From Gp6-AA40 sp035649635 (GTDB taxonomy: Bacteria; Acidobacteriota; Vicinamibacteria; Vicinamibacterales; UBA2999): a DNA stretch of 64,000 nucleotides. Position 1 is the stretch's first letter. Every line of letters begins with the position of its first letter. The stretch is from positions 22,488 through 86,487 of the forward strand of contig DASRJE010000209.1 of assembly GCA_035649635.1 (NCBI GenBank), written 5' to 3'. The notes under the pieces are model-generated. The model was not told the origin of the DNA. It saw nothing but the letters and a program-made list of their open reading frames with translations, and made no database searches. Position numbers and translations under genes: made by a program. This document shows positions 34,397 through 41,909 of this stretch, one piece after another.

Positions 34397-35284
34397 TCAG
34401 TGTTCGATTGCAGAGAGATCGAGCCGGCTGAGGCGATCCGGGTCCGCGAGGATGTTCATCTCAGTGATTCTCCCGTTGACGATCGTGAAGCCGATCACCG
34501 AGAAGAGTCGACCGTCGGGACGTCGCGCCAGGAGCCCGACACTGCCATTCACAAGGACGATCTCGATCGACAGGCCCAATTTCGCGAACGAGAACGCGCC
34601 GGCTTGGCCGGCGACGGCCGTGGCGCCTCGCACGACTCGTGATGCGCGGGCCAGCGCACCGCCATCGGCTCGCAGCACGATATCGGGATCGAGCAGGGCG
34701 ACCAGAGCCTCGAAATTGCCGTCGCGTTGGGCAGCCAGGAACGCATCGACGACGCGCCGCTGCTGTCGCACGTCGCGGTCCGAGCTCGGGGCTTTGCTCT
34801 GAACGCGACGACGCGCCCGGCTGGCGATCTGGCGCGCCGCGCCGGAGGAACGGTCGACGATCGGCGCGATCTCGTCGAACGTCATGCCGAAGACGTCGTG
34901 GAGCACGAAGGCGAGCCGCTCGGCTGGCTCGAGCGTATCCAGCACTATGAGGAGGGCCAGGCCCACTGAATCGGCGCGGATCGCGTCGGACTCGGGCTCC
35001 CACTCGCCGCGAGTAATGATCGGATCCGGCAGATGCACGTCCAGTGGATTCTCGCGTCGCGAGGTCCGCGTTCGCAGCATATCGAGACACACGCGTGACA
35101 CGACCGTCGTCAGCCAGCCTCGGAGATTTGCGACGTCGCTCACATCGGTCCGGCCCAGCCGAATCCAGGCTTCCTGGACGGCATCCTCCGCTTCGCTCGC
35201 CGACCCGAGCATGCGATACGCCACCGTGCGCAAATGCGCCCGGTGTTCTTCAAACTGATCAGCGAGTTGCTCACCTGCCGCCAT
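34397..35284 (-). CDS. ECF41-type RNA polymerase sigma factor with fused SnoaL domain
   Basis: The 295-residue protein has region 2 (LRTVAYRMLGSASEAEDAVQEAWIRL) at about 18-43 and region 4 (LEPAERLAFVLHDVFGMTFDEIAPIVDRSSGAARQIASRAR; key parts) at about 117-157. A C-terminal SnoaL-like domain from about 175 carries the ECF41 signatures: RADGG in place of DGGG and ADPDRL near the end, resembling NPDKL. ECF41 factors (SigJ-like) have no separate anti-sigma; the fused domain controls them. Upstream lies a match to the ECF41 promoter. The usual partner (a carboxymuconolactone decarboxylase or oxidoreductase gene) is replaced here by a two-TM protein and a DUF1801 gene. Confidence 0.9.
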   Translation of the reverse strand: MAAGEQLADQFEEHRAHLRTVAYRMLGSASEAEDAVQEAWIRLGRTDVSDVANLRGWLTTVVSRVCLDMLRTRTSRRENPLDVHLPDPIITRGEWEPESDAIRADSVGLALLIVLDTLEPAERLAFVLHDVFGMTFDEIAPIVDRSSGAARQIASRARRRVQSKAPSSDRDVRQQRRVVDAFLAAQRDGNFEALVALLDPDIVLRADGGALARASRVVRGATAVAGQAGAFSFAKLGLSIEIVLVNGSVGLLARRPDGRLFSVIGFTIVNGRITEMNILADPDRLSRLDLSAIEH

Positions 35285-35320
35285 GAGTCATCGTGTCCCG
35301 TTTGCGTCCCTGTTGTTAAT

Positions 35321-35347
35321 GACGGATCCCACGTCCGAAGTGTGACA
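35321..35347 (-). promoter_or_regulatory. ECF41-type autoregulatory promoter
   Basis: On the minus strand TGTCACA (35341-35347) is separated by exactly 16 bases from CGTC (35321-35324), which lies 37 bases before the sigma factor start. This is the known ECF41 consensus TGTCACA-N16-CGTC. Expected role: autoregulation of the sigma gene and the linked small genes. Confidence 0.75.
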
Positions 35348-35427
35348 GAACGGCTGATGTGAAAGGGAGGAGTGGGGATGTAACTCGGCTCGCGTGGCGC
35401 GAACGCGGATGGTGTACGTCGACGGAG

Positions 35428-36474
35428 CTAATTAGCAGTCCCTGCTGCAGGGACATATTTCTTGAGTGCCATCCCCGCGGTCAGCGATCCGTAGATGTTG
35501 CCCGTCGAGTCTGCCGCCACCCCTTCCTGAGATCCCTCGGGATCGGGATCCGGAATGACCGTCGTGACCTTGCCATCGCGCGCGCTGCCAATCGCGATCC
35601 CTTTTCGGAATCCTGGATTGGTCTTCTGGTCGGACTGGTGATCCGCCACATACAGCGTGTCGTTCCGGTCGATGAACACGCCGCTCGGCCGGCCGAATTG
35701 CTTCCATTCGTCGAGGAAGGTGCCATTCTGGTCGAATATCTGAATACGATTGTTCCCTCGATCACCGACAAACAGCCGTCCGCGCGAATCCATCGCGAGA
35801 CTGTGCGGCGTGTCGAATTCTCCGGGAGCGGTCCCTTTCTTACCCCAGGTTTTGATCAACCGACCGTCCTGCGAAAACTTCAGTACGCGAGCGTTCGAGT
35901 TCCCGCCGTGACCGTCAGCAACGAAGATATCGCCGCTCGGTGCGATCAAGACGGCCGACGGCATGTTGAAGGTGTCCGGACCGTCGCCGGCCACTCCCGG
36001 CTTGCCGAGCGCCATCAGGACTTTTCCATCGGGACTGAACTTGAACACTTGATGGCCCTTGCCATCCCGTCGCGCGTCCTTTCCGTCGGGTCCTTCACCA
36101 TCGGCGACCCAGATGTTGCCGTCGCGATCTACGTGGATGCCATGCGGCCGGACGAACATGCCCGCGCCGAAGCTCTTGACCAGCTTGCCCGAGGCATCGA
36201 ACTTCAACACGGGCGCCACGGCGGAGCCGACGCAGTTCTGCGCCCCACACCTTTCAAAAACCCAGACGCTGGATCCGTCGCGATCGATCGTGATCCCCAC
36301 GGTCGATCCGATCTTTCTACCGTCTGACAGTTTGAAGTGGTTCTCGATGGTCTGGTAGTGGACAGTCTGCGCCGCGGCAACGTGCAACAGCGCGATCAGG
36401 AGGGCGGCGAGAGCTCCGGTCCGGCTGACGCCGGACACTACTGATGCCGCACGACCTCGGCGTGCTCGGAACAT
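35428..36474 (-). CDS. Secreted NHL-repeat beta-propeller protein
   Basis: The 348-residue protein has a signal peptide (ALAALLIALLHVAAA) and about six NHL blades. Examples are HGIHVDRDGNIWVADGEG, AVLIAPSGDIFVADGHG, SLAMDSRGRLFVGDRGNNRIQIF, GVFIDRNDTLYVADHQ and AADSTGNIYGSLT. It closely resembles the C-terminal half of the 764-residue NHL protein, including the end segment IAIGSARDGKVT, so the two probably derive from one ancestor. No catalytic residues identified. Monocistronic by position; 45 bp after the deacetylase gene in the same direction. Confidence 0.87.
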   Translation of the reverse strand: MFRARRGRAASVVSGVSRTGALAALLIALLHVAAAQTVHYQTIENHFKLSDGRKIGSTVGITIDRDGSSVWVFERCGAQNCVGSAVAPVLKFDASGKLVKSFGAGMFVRPHGIHVDRDGNIWVADGEGPDGKDARRDGKGHQVFKFSPDGKVLMALGKPGVAGDGPDTFNMPSAVLIAPSGDIFVADGHGGNSNARVLKFSQDGRLIKTWGKKGTAPGEFDTPHSLAMDSRGRLFVGDRGNNRIQIFDQNGTFLDEWKQFGRPSGVFIDRNDTLYVADHQSDQKTNPGFRKGIAIGSARDGKVTTVIPDPDPEGSQEGVAADSTGNIYGSLTAGMALKKYVPAAGTAN

Positions 36475-36519
36475 GGCAACCCTCCAGTGGAGTCGAAGTA
36501 TATGCCCGTCAGCACCTCG

Positions 36520-37398
36520 CTAGGTTGTCGCACTCTGCGCTGCCAGGTACCAGTCCAGGATCTGTTCTCCTGTCCAGAAGAGCACGCCCGGACGCGACTG
36601 CATGTGGGCAAGCGCCTCTCGGAAATACCGCAGGCGATGTGGAGCGCCCATGATGTAAGGATGAATGACGAGAGCCATCACGCGAGCGGAGTCGTGAGCG
36701 TCGGCATACAGCTGATCGAACTGATTGATGGCACGGTCCCGATATTCCGACGCGCTGTGGTGCTGAATGAGGATCAGCGCGACGTCGTTGCATTCCTGCG
36801 TGTAAGGCACGCTGAGCAGCGATCCCGTTCGCGTACGCACGGGCACGGGCTGATCGTCGAGCACCCAGTCGCAGACGTATTCATATCCTTCTTCCGCGAG
36901 GATGTCCGCCGTGTCCCATGTCTCGGTCAGACCAGGTCCCAGCCAACCGCGCGGCCGCCGTCCTGTGAATGATTCGATGGCCGCGGTTGTCTTCTGGATA
37001 TCTACGCGCTCGTCGGGAACCTTCTGCATGTTCTTCTGACTGAAGCCGTGGCCGATGAATTCCCATCGCCGTTCGACGGCGGCACGCGCGATGGGTTCAT
37101 ATGCCTGAATGGCACTGCCGTTGATCGCAATCACGGCAGGCACGCGAAATTGATCGAAGACGTCGAGCATGCGCCAGAAACCGACGCGGTTTCCGTATTC
37201 GTGCCACGCCCAGTTGGGTACGTCGGGCATCGGTGACCCACCTGCGGGTGGGGGCAGGACCGTGCGCGGCAGCGGCTCGCGCGGATTCCATTCTTCGACG
37301 TTGACGATGACCCACACAACCAGCCTGGCACCACCGGGCAAAACGAGGCGCGGGCGATCGATGATTGGCGAATACGTGAAGCGTTCTGTTGGAAGCAT
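36520..37398 (-). CDS. Polysaccharide deacetylase-family (PuuE-like) hydrolase
   Basis: The 292-residue NodB-type protein has VVWVIVNVEEW near the N-terminus, GFWRMLDVFDQFRVPAVIAI, WEFIGHGFSQ, RRPRGWLGPGLTETWDTADIL and MALVIHPYIMG. These follow the allantoinase PuuE-like variant of the polysaccharide deacetylase fold, in which the usual metal triad is altered. A substrate such as allantoin, chitin or peptidoglycan cannot be chosen. ATG 37398 (GAGG four bases upstream) is preferred over the GTG at 37440, which abuts the TIR stop. It lacks a signal peptide. Same direction as the TIR-PDZ gene. Confidence 0.8.
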   Translation of the reverse strand: MLPTERFTYSPIIDRPRLVLPGGARLVVWVIVNVEEWNPREPLPRTVLPPPAGGSPMPDVPNWAWHEYGNRVGFWRMLDVFDQFRVPAVIAINGSAIQAYEPIARAAVERRWEFIGHGFSQKNMQKVPDERVDIQKTTAAIESFTGRRPRGWLGPGLTETWDTADILAEEGYEYVCDWVLDDQPVPVRTRTGSLLSVPYTQECNDVALILIQHHSASEYRDRAINQFDQLYADAHDSARVMALVIHPYIMGAPHRLRYFREALAHMQSRPGVLFWTGEQILDWYLAAQSATT

Positions 37399-37440
37399 CG
37401 GCCTCAGTATCACTGATTCCGCGCAGACAAAACACGCCAC

Positions 37441-38418
37441 TCACTGGGACGTACACGTCGGACAATCGATGTCGAAGGTCAGCGTCTCCTTGCTGCGGCG
37501 GACGAGATACCGCGTTTTCCCTGGGCCGATCCTTCTGAGCACGCGTCGGATCTCGTCTTCAGTCGTCATCCGCTGGCCGTCGATCGAGATGACCACATCG
37601 CCGGCATGAACGCCGGCCGCTTGTGCGAGACCACTCTCAACGCGTATCACCACCGCTCCTTCCGTTGGGATGAACGCGATATGCAGACCCAGGTCCGTTA
37701 ACTCGAAGCCGGTCATTCCGAGCGCCAGGCCGCCGTCGGCGCCGAGCCCCAATGCCCCGATCAGGTCGTCCACTCCGGAAGGGTCCTGTGGCTTCGAAGG
37801 TGACACGGCCTTCTCTGCACTCTTCACCGTTGTTCCGCCGGTTGACGTGTCGCTCGTCGAACGGGTTCCCAGTGACCCAATCAGGTAGCCGCCATATAAA
37901 ACGCCGGCGAGCAACAAGATCGAGAAACCGCCGATAAACCGTGGATGGCGAAACCACGGTCGCTTCGGTTGGACGCGGGGCGGTTCGCCCGCGTAAGCGG
38001 CAATCTGCTGCTGCTCGCGCTCGCTGGTCTGTCCGAGGATTTCCTTGACCCGGTCAGTAAGTCGATCCAGTTCCGCGTGTGGCGTTCCGGGCAGCCATCC
38101 GGAGAGATCGGCACCATTCAGTAATCGAAACGCGAGCGGGGCGACCACGGCGTCCAATAACACTGGAACGAGAACGCCCCGCCGTTTGCCCTCGGATGCC
38201 TCGCTTCTCACCCACTCGGACTGAACGGATGAGTGCGACCACAACACCACCATGCAACTGGCTGCGCCGATCGCGTCCTCGATCACCTTGTCAAAGGACT
38301 GACCGAGCGGGATCTTCCTGTCCCACCAGACCGACCAGCCGTACCGCTCGAGGACGTCCGCGAGCGATTTGGCTCGCGTTCGGTCCTCGGTCGCGTAGCT
38401 CAGAAAGATGTCGGCCAT
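37441..38418 (-). CDS. Membrane-anchored TIR domain fused to PDZ domain
   Basis: The 325-residue protein has an N-terminal TIR_2 domain (1-130): ADIFLSYATEDRTRAK, YGWSVWWDRKIPLGQSF, VVLWSHSSVQSEWVRSEA. The likely NADase glutamate is E73 in W-V-R-S-E. A TM helix at about 161-181 (FIGGFSILLLAGVLYGGYLIG) and a low-complexity linker lead to a C-terminal PDZ-like domain at about 232-325 (GLAQAAGVHAGDVVISIDG). Topology predicts cytoplasmic TIR and periplasmic PDZ. Bacterial TIR domains often make NAD-derived signals or deplete NAD in defence; a PDZ sensor is unusual. GAGAGA precedes ATG 38418. No obvious effector is adjacent. Confidence 0.88.
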   Translation of the reverse strand: MADIFLSYATEDRTRAKSLADVLERYGWSVWWDRKIPLGQSFDKVIEDAIGAASCMVVLWSHSSVQSEWVRSEASEGKRRGVLVPVLLDAVVAPLAFRLLNGADLSGWLPGTPHAELDRLTDRVKEILGQTSEREQQQIAAYAGEPPRVQPKRPWFRHPRFIGGFSILLLAGVLYGGYLIGSLGTRSTSDTSTGGTTVKSAEKAVSPSKPQDPSGVDDLIGALGLGADGGLALGMTGFELTDLGLHIAFIPTEGAVVIRVESGLAQAAGVHAGDVVISIDGQRMTTEDEIRRVLRRIGPGKTRYLVRRSKETLTFDIDCPTCTSQ

Positions 38419-38514
38419 TCTCTCGATCCTGGCTCACGTCCTTCGTGATGCCCGAGAGAATACGCGGTCGGCACCCTGGCGTCGAACTCGACAGTAAGGA
38501 TCGCGACGCCGATG

Positions 38515-38931
38515 TCACGCGGGCGCCGTCAGCGGGCTGCCCTTCGGAACAATCATGAACACCAGCGCACGCGTCGGCCCGTCGGGCCTCGCGGAACCAC
38601 TTGTCGTGTGAACGGCGCCAGAGGGCTCAAAGAACGTGCGGCCCACCGGCAGCACTTGTTCCGGCTCGTTGTTGATGGCAAAACGCATCTGCCCTTCCAC
38701 GATGTAGCCAAGCACGGGCCCTGGATGACGATGGCCGGGGCCTGTACTGCGCGAATTTGGTGCGATGTTCAACTCCACGAGCACGGCCTCGAAACCCTCG
38801 AGGGGACCCGTCAACGCGTGCCTCGCGAGTTCAGCAGCGGGCCGCGGTGCAGGTGTTTGTGCATCGCTCCCAACTGGCAGCAGCGACGCTGCCGCGATTC
38901 CAAGGAATGTCCGACGGTTCTGCATAGTCAC
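38515..38931 (-). CDS. Exported cupin paralogous to the anti-sigma sensor domain
   Basis: The 138-residue protein (ATG 38931; ATG 38925 is an alternative) has a Tat-like signal (NRRTFLGIAAASLLP). One cupin domain follows with HRHPGPVLGYIVEGQM, FFEPSGAVHT and a C-terminal VFMIVPKGSPLT. It matches the cupin half of the protein at 39955-40518 across its whole length (shared LTGPLEGF, AVLVELN, HRHPGP, GSPLT). The motif-1 glutamate is missing, but H-R-H and the motif-2 histidine remain. It is the last gene of the run sigma, anti-sigma-cupin, DUF3179, cupin. It could compete with, or supply ligand to, the sensor. Confidence 0.85.
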   Translation of the reverse strand: MTMQNRRTFLGIAAASLLPVGSDAQTPAPRPAAELARHALTGPLEGFEAVLVELNIAPNSRSTGPGHRHPGPVLGYIVEGQMRFAINNEPEQVLPVGRTFFEPSGAVHTTSGSARPDGPTRALVFMIVPKGSPLTAPA

Positions 38932-38974
38932 GATTCTCCTTGTCCCGCCGAAGCCGCGAGGCGCAGGCGGAATT

Positions 38975-39958
38975 TCAACGAGTAGTGAAAACCCTGGTCC
39001 CCTGGTGGAACTGAGACCAGGCGAACCAGAACTGTGGCACCAGGATCACTTGTTTCAATTGCGTGCCTTTCAGCGGCCCCTCGAGGCACTGCCCATACGC
39101 ATTCCATGTCGACCGAGTTTCGAGATCGATCAGGGAGCTGGCGTCGTCGTTTGCCGCTTTGAACTCGAGCACTTTGCCTGTGGCGCGCGCTTCGAATGCC
39201 GTCGTCGTATCCGACGAGGGCTGATGAACGATGACGATCGGCTGACCGCCCACGCGATCGTTGACGACGCGCGCGACGCGCAGATCCGAGAACGGGTACG
39301 CCACGGCCTCAGGACCGATCTCGAGTCCGGCAACGGTTTCGCGCGTAGGCAATCGCTTGTCAAGGGTGAGTGCACCGTTCGGCGCCCCGTCGGGTCCCAC
39401 TCGCGTGATGGCTTTGATGCGCTTGCTCCGATCGGGCATGCGCTCCGCGTATCCCGGCAAGGGTTTGAGGACCATCGTATTCGGATACCGCTTGCGCCAT
39501 TCCGACCATGTCGTGCGCACGACTGGATAGAGTTTCAGCCGCGTGCCTTTGAGCGGACCGTCGATCGCTTCACCAGTGGCCTGCTGCCAGCTGGTGCCGG
39601 TCTCCAGATCCTTCTGCACCTCGTTTGCGCCAACCATGCGGTCGTATTGGAAATGAAGCGTGTGGCCTTTCACCTCGGCGCGATACACCACGCCGGTATT
39701 ACACACTCCGCACCAGGTCACCGAAACAGGACCGTCCGGCAACCTGTCGAACACGGCGCCATGCTGGGAGAGGTCGGCCGCGGGATACGCTTTGGCAACG
39801 CTGCCGCTGGTGACACCGAGCAGGATGTCATCATCCTGAAGAAATGCCGCCTCCGGCGCCTCCACGAACTCGGGCTGGTGGATGGCTATGTATGGCATCG
39901 GCGTCGCCTGTGGCGTCTGCGCGAGTACCAGTGCTGCGATTCCGGCCACGAGTTTCAT
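38975..39958 (-). CDS. DUF3179 exported protein
   Basis: The 327-residue protein has a signal peptide (MKLVAGIAALVLA) and the DUF3179 pattern: FLQDDDILLGVTSGSVAKAYP, VSVTWCGVCNTGVVYRAEV (a redox-like C-G-V-C), a central DUF3179 repeat and a second similar half with LIDLETRSTWNAYGQCLEGPLKG, resembling the first-half TSWQQATGEAIDGPLKG. DUF3179 proteins are of unknown function, common in secreted proteomes. ATG 39958 overlaps the anti-sigma-cupin stop (ATGA), so it is translationally coupled to the sigma operon. GGGAGAGAACA provides the ribosome binding site. Confidence 0.85.
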   Translation of the reverse strand: MKLVAGIAALVLAQTPQATPMPYIAIHQPEFVEAPEAAFLQDDDILLGVTSGSVAKAYPAADLSQHGAVFDRLPDGPVSVTWCGVCNTGVVYRAEVKGHTLHFQYDRMVGANEVQKDLETGTSWQQATGEAIDGPLKGTRLKLYPVVRTTWSEWRKRYPNTMVLKPLPGYAERMPDRSKRIKAITRVGPDGAPNGALTLDKRLPTRETVAGLEIGPEAVAYPFSDLRVARVVNDRVGGQPIVIVHQPSSDTTTAFEARATGKVLEFKAANDDASSLIDLETRSTWNAYGQCLEGPLKGTQLKQVILVPQFWFAWSQFHQGTRVFTTR

Positions 39959-40518
39959 TGTTCTCTCCCTGTCGTCGCGCGCTCCGTCAGCGGGCTGCCG
40001 CTGGGAACCACGAGGAATGCCACGGCATGCACCGGAGCATCCGGGTTCGCGGAACTGAACGACGTGTGAAGGGCGCCGTGCGGTTCGAAGAACGTGCCCC
40101 CGGCCGGGACGATCTGGTCGGCCTCGTGATTGATCGCCGTCCGCATCTGTCCATCCACGACGTACCCGACGATGGGACCCGGATGCCGATGTTCCGGTGT
40201 TGACGCGCCAGGCCGGAAGTTCAGCTCCACGAGCACGGCGTCGAAACCCTCGAGCGGACCCGTCAATGCGTATCTCGCCAGTTCCCCGGATCGCCGTTGC
40301 GCGGACGTTTGGGGAGTCGGGGGTGGTCCGAGCCGAGTCATCGCGATCCACGAGGCCACCAGCAACAGCGCCGTGAGCGCGACGGGTACTGGCACACGAA
40401 TCGCCCCCGTGACCAACCAACGCCGCCACGACCCGTGCGCACGGCGTGGACGCAGAGCCGGGGGCGCATCCGGAGCCCCCCATTCACGCAGCAGTTCACT
40501 TAGCTCTCGGTCGTCCAT
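39955..40518 (-). CDS. Membrane anti-sigma-like protein fused to an extracytoplasmic cupin
   Basis: The 187-residue protein starts with a short cytoplasmic segment (MDDRELSELLREWGAPDAPP). A TM helix follows at about 42-60 (VPVALTALLLVASWIAM), then a periplasmic cupin at about 80-178 with H110-R-H112 and PHGALH (H151); the usual glutamate of motif 1 is absent. The N-terminus resembles acidobacterial transmembrane anti-sigma factors but lacks a zinc HxxxCxxC motif. ChrR-type anti-sigmas also carry a cupin, but in the cytoplasm. It starts 7 bp after the ECF sigma stop, which supports the anti-sigma role. Its cupin is paralogous to 38515-38931. Confidence 0.8.
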   Translation of the reverse strand: MDDRELSELLREWGAPDAPPALRPRRAHGSWRRWLVTGAIRVPVPVALTALLLVASWIAMTRLGPPPTPQTSAQRRSGELARYALTGPLEGFDAVLVELNFRPGASTPEHRHPGPIVGYVVDGQMRTAINHEADQIVPAGGTFFEPHGALHTSFSSANPDAPVHAVAFLVVPSGSPLTERATTGREQ

Positions 40519-40525
40519 ACAGTCC

Positions 40526-41056
40526 TCATCTCGTGGTCGGCTGCCGGCTCCGCAGCGGCGCCAGCGTGCGGCGCAGGTTCTCGCGTGCGCGGTGCAACCG
40601 CGACTTGACCGTGCCGACATCCGCGTCAACGGCACGCGCGATCTCGGCGAGCGTCAGGCCTTCGTACTCGGCGAGGATCACGACCTCGCGTTGGAGCGGC
40701 CTCAGTGCCCGCACGGCCCGGCCCACGATCTCGCCGATCTCGCCGCGCTCGAGGTCAACGGGCTCCGCAACAAACGCCCGCGTCTGCGCGGCGTCCCGCG
40801 TCTGCGGGGCGTCGTCGAGCGGCTCGAATCGATGTTCTGCCCGCCAGTGCTTGAGCGCGAGGTTCCTGGCTATCCCCAGCAGGAAAGCGCGCAACGTCCC
40901 GCGGACTGGATCGAACCGGTTCGGATAGCGTAGAAGCGACACGAACACGTCCTGGGTGATGTCCGCCGCTGCCGCCGGGCCGGACATGCGCCAGGCGAAC
41001 CGGTAGATCGCATCCTTGTGGTTGTCGAAGGCTGCCTGGAACTCAGAGTCGGTCAC
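40526..41056 (-). CDS. ECF-family RNA polymerase sigma factor
   Basis: The 176-residue sigma-70 family protein has region 2 (DAIYRFAWRMSGPAAAADITQDVFVSLLRYP; key parts) at about 16-45. Region 4 is LRPLQREVVILAEYEGLTLAEIARAVDADVGTVKSRLHRARENL (key parts) at about 118-165. It heads the operon sigma, anti-sigma-cupin, DUF3179, cupin. Divergent from the cytochrome-PQQ operon; the 64-bp intergenic region must hold both promoters and may be a sigma target. No C-terminal extension, so control is by the adjacent anti-sigma. Confidence 0.93.
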   Translation of the reverse strand: MTDSEFQAAFDNHKDAIYRFAWRMSGPAAAADITQDVFVSLLRYPNRFDPVRGTLRAFLLGIARNLALKHWRAEHRFEPLDDAPQTRDAAQTRAFVAEPVDLERGEIGEIVGRAVRALRPLQREVVILAEYEGLTLAEIARAVDADVGTVKSRLHRARENLRRTLAPLRSRQPTTR

Positions 41057-41120
41057 GTGGTTCGCTGAGAATTACCGGGAGGCCGCGTGAAGGATACGGG
41101 GTGGAGTACATAATGTGCCA

Positions 41121-41909
41121 ATGAATGCCAAGGTTGTCCTCTCTGCACTTCTATTGGTCAGCTCGTTCGCAGTCGGCGCGAATGCCCAGGACGGCCCATT
41201 TCCTGGTCAGCAAAACCGTGGTGCGATTGCGTCCGGTGGGACGCTCTATCAGGCCCGCTGTGCCGAATGTCATGGTGCGGATGGAAAAGGGGTCGCCGGA
41301 CATGACTTGACGCGGCTGTGGACGTTGGGTGCGACCGACGAGCGCGTGTTTCAAACGATTCGCAATGGGGTGCCGAACACCATCATGCCGTCGAGCACGG
41401 CACCCGACGGTGAGCTGCGAGCGCTGATTGCTTATCTGCGCAGCCTCAACGGACCCGCCGCTCCCGAGCCGCTCCGCGGCAACGCCGAAAACGGTGAGCG
41501 CGTTTTTGCGACCAGCTGCTCGTCGTGCCATGCCATCAACGGCCGCGGCGGCCGCCTCGGGCCGGACCTCTCTCGAATCTCGCAGTCGCGCGCCCAGCTG
41601 ACTGAAGCCATCAGGTCGCCGGCCAGCTCGATCGCGGCCGGTTACCAACCCGTCACCGTGATCACTCGTGACGGCGAAACCGTAAAGGGGGCCCTCAAAG
41701 GCGAGGATGCATTTTCGGTTCAGCTCATGGACACGACTCAACGCCTTCGCGCGTATTTGAAGTCGAGCCTCAAGAGCTTTGTTCGTGATCCGGGATCGCT
41801 CATGCCGGACTACGGTCCCAGTCGCGTGAGCGAGAGCGATCTCGACGATCTCATTCGTTATCTCAGCACGTTTCGTCCTCCAGCCGGACGTCCACGAGGG
41901 GAGCCATGA
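41121..41909 (+). CDS. Diheme c-type cytochrome
   Basis: The 262-residue protein has a signal peptide (LSALLLVSSFAVGANA) and two heme motifs, C47-A-E-C-H51 and C133-S-S-C-H137. An axial methionine candidate is M89 (NTIMPSS). The second half resembles the planctomycete-type heme-binding domain: GPDLSRI, SPASSIAAGYQPVTVITRDGE, then LMPDYGPSRVSESDLDDLIRYL (key parts). ATG 41121 is used; GTG 41115 is in frame. Its stop overlaps the PQQ dehydrogenase start (ATGA), so it is probably the dehydrogenase's electron acceptor. Confidence 0.92.
   Translation: MNAKVVLSALLLVSSFAVGANAQDGPFPGQQNRGAIASGGTLYQARCAECHGADGKGVAGHDLTRLWTLGATDERVFQTIRNGVPNTIMPSSTAPDGELRALIAYLRSLNGPAAPEPLRGNAENGERVFATSCSSCHAINGRGGRLGPDLSRISQSRAQLTEAIRSPASSIAAGYQPVTVITRDGETVKGALKGEDAFSVQLMDTTQRLRAYLKSSLKSFVRDPGSLMPDYGPSRVSESDLDDLIRYLSTFRPPAGRPRGEP

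Noticed and set aside
40519..40635. N-terminal extension of the anti-sigma-cupin protein
   Set aside because: The extra residues come from frame overlap with the sigma gene; ATG 40518 gives the family-like start MDDRELSELL.
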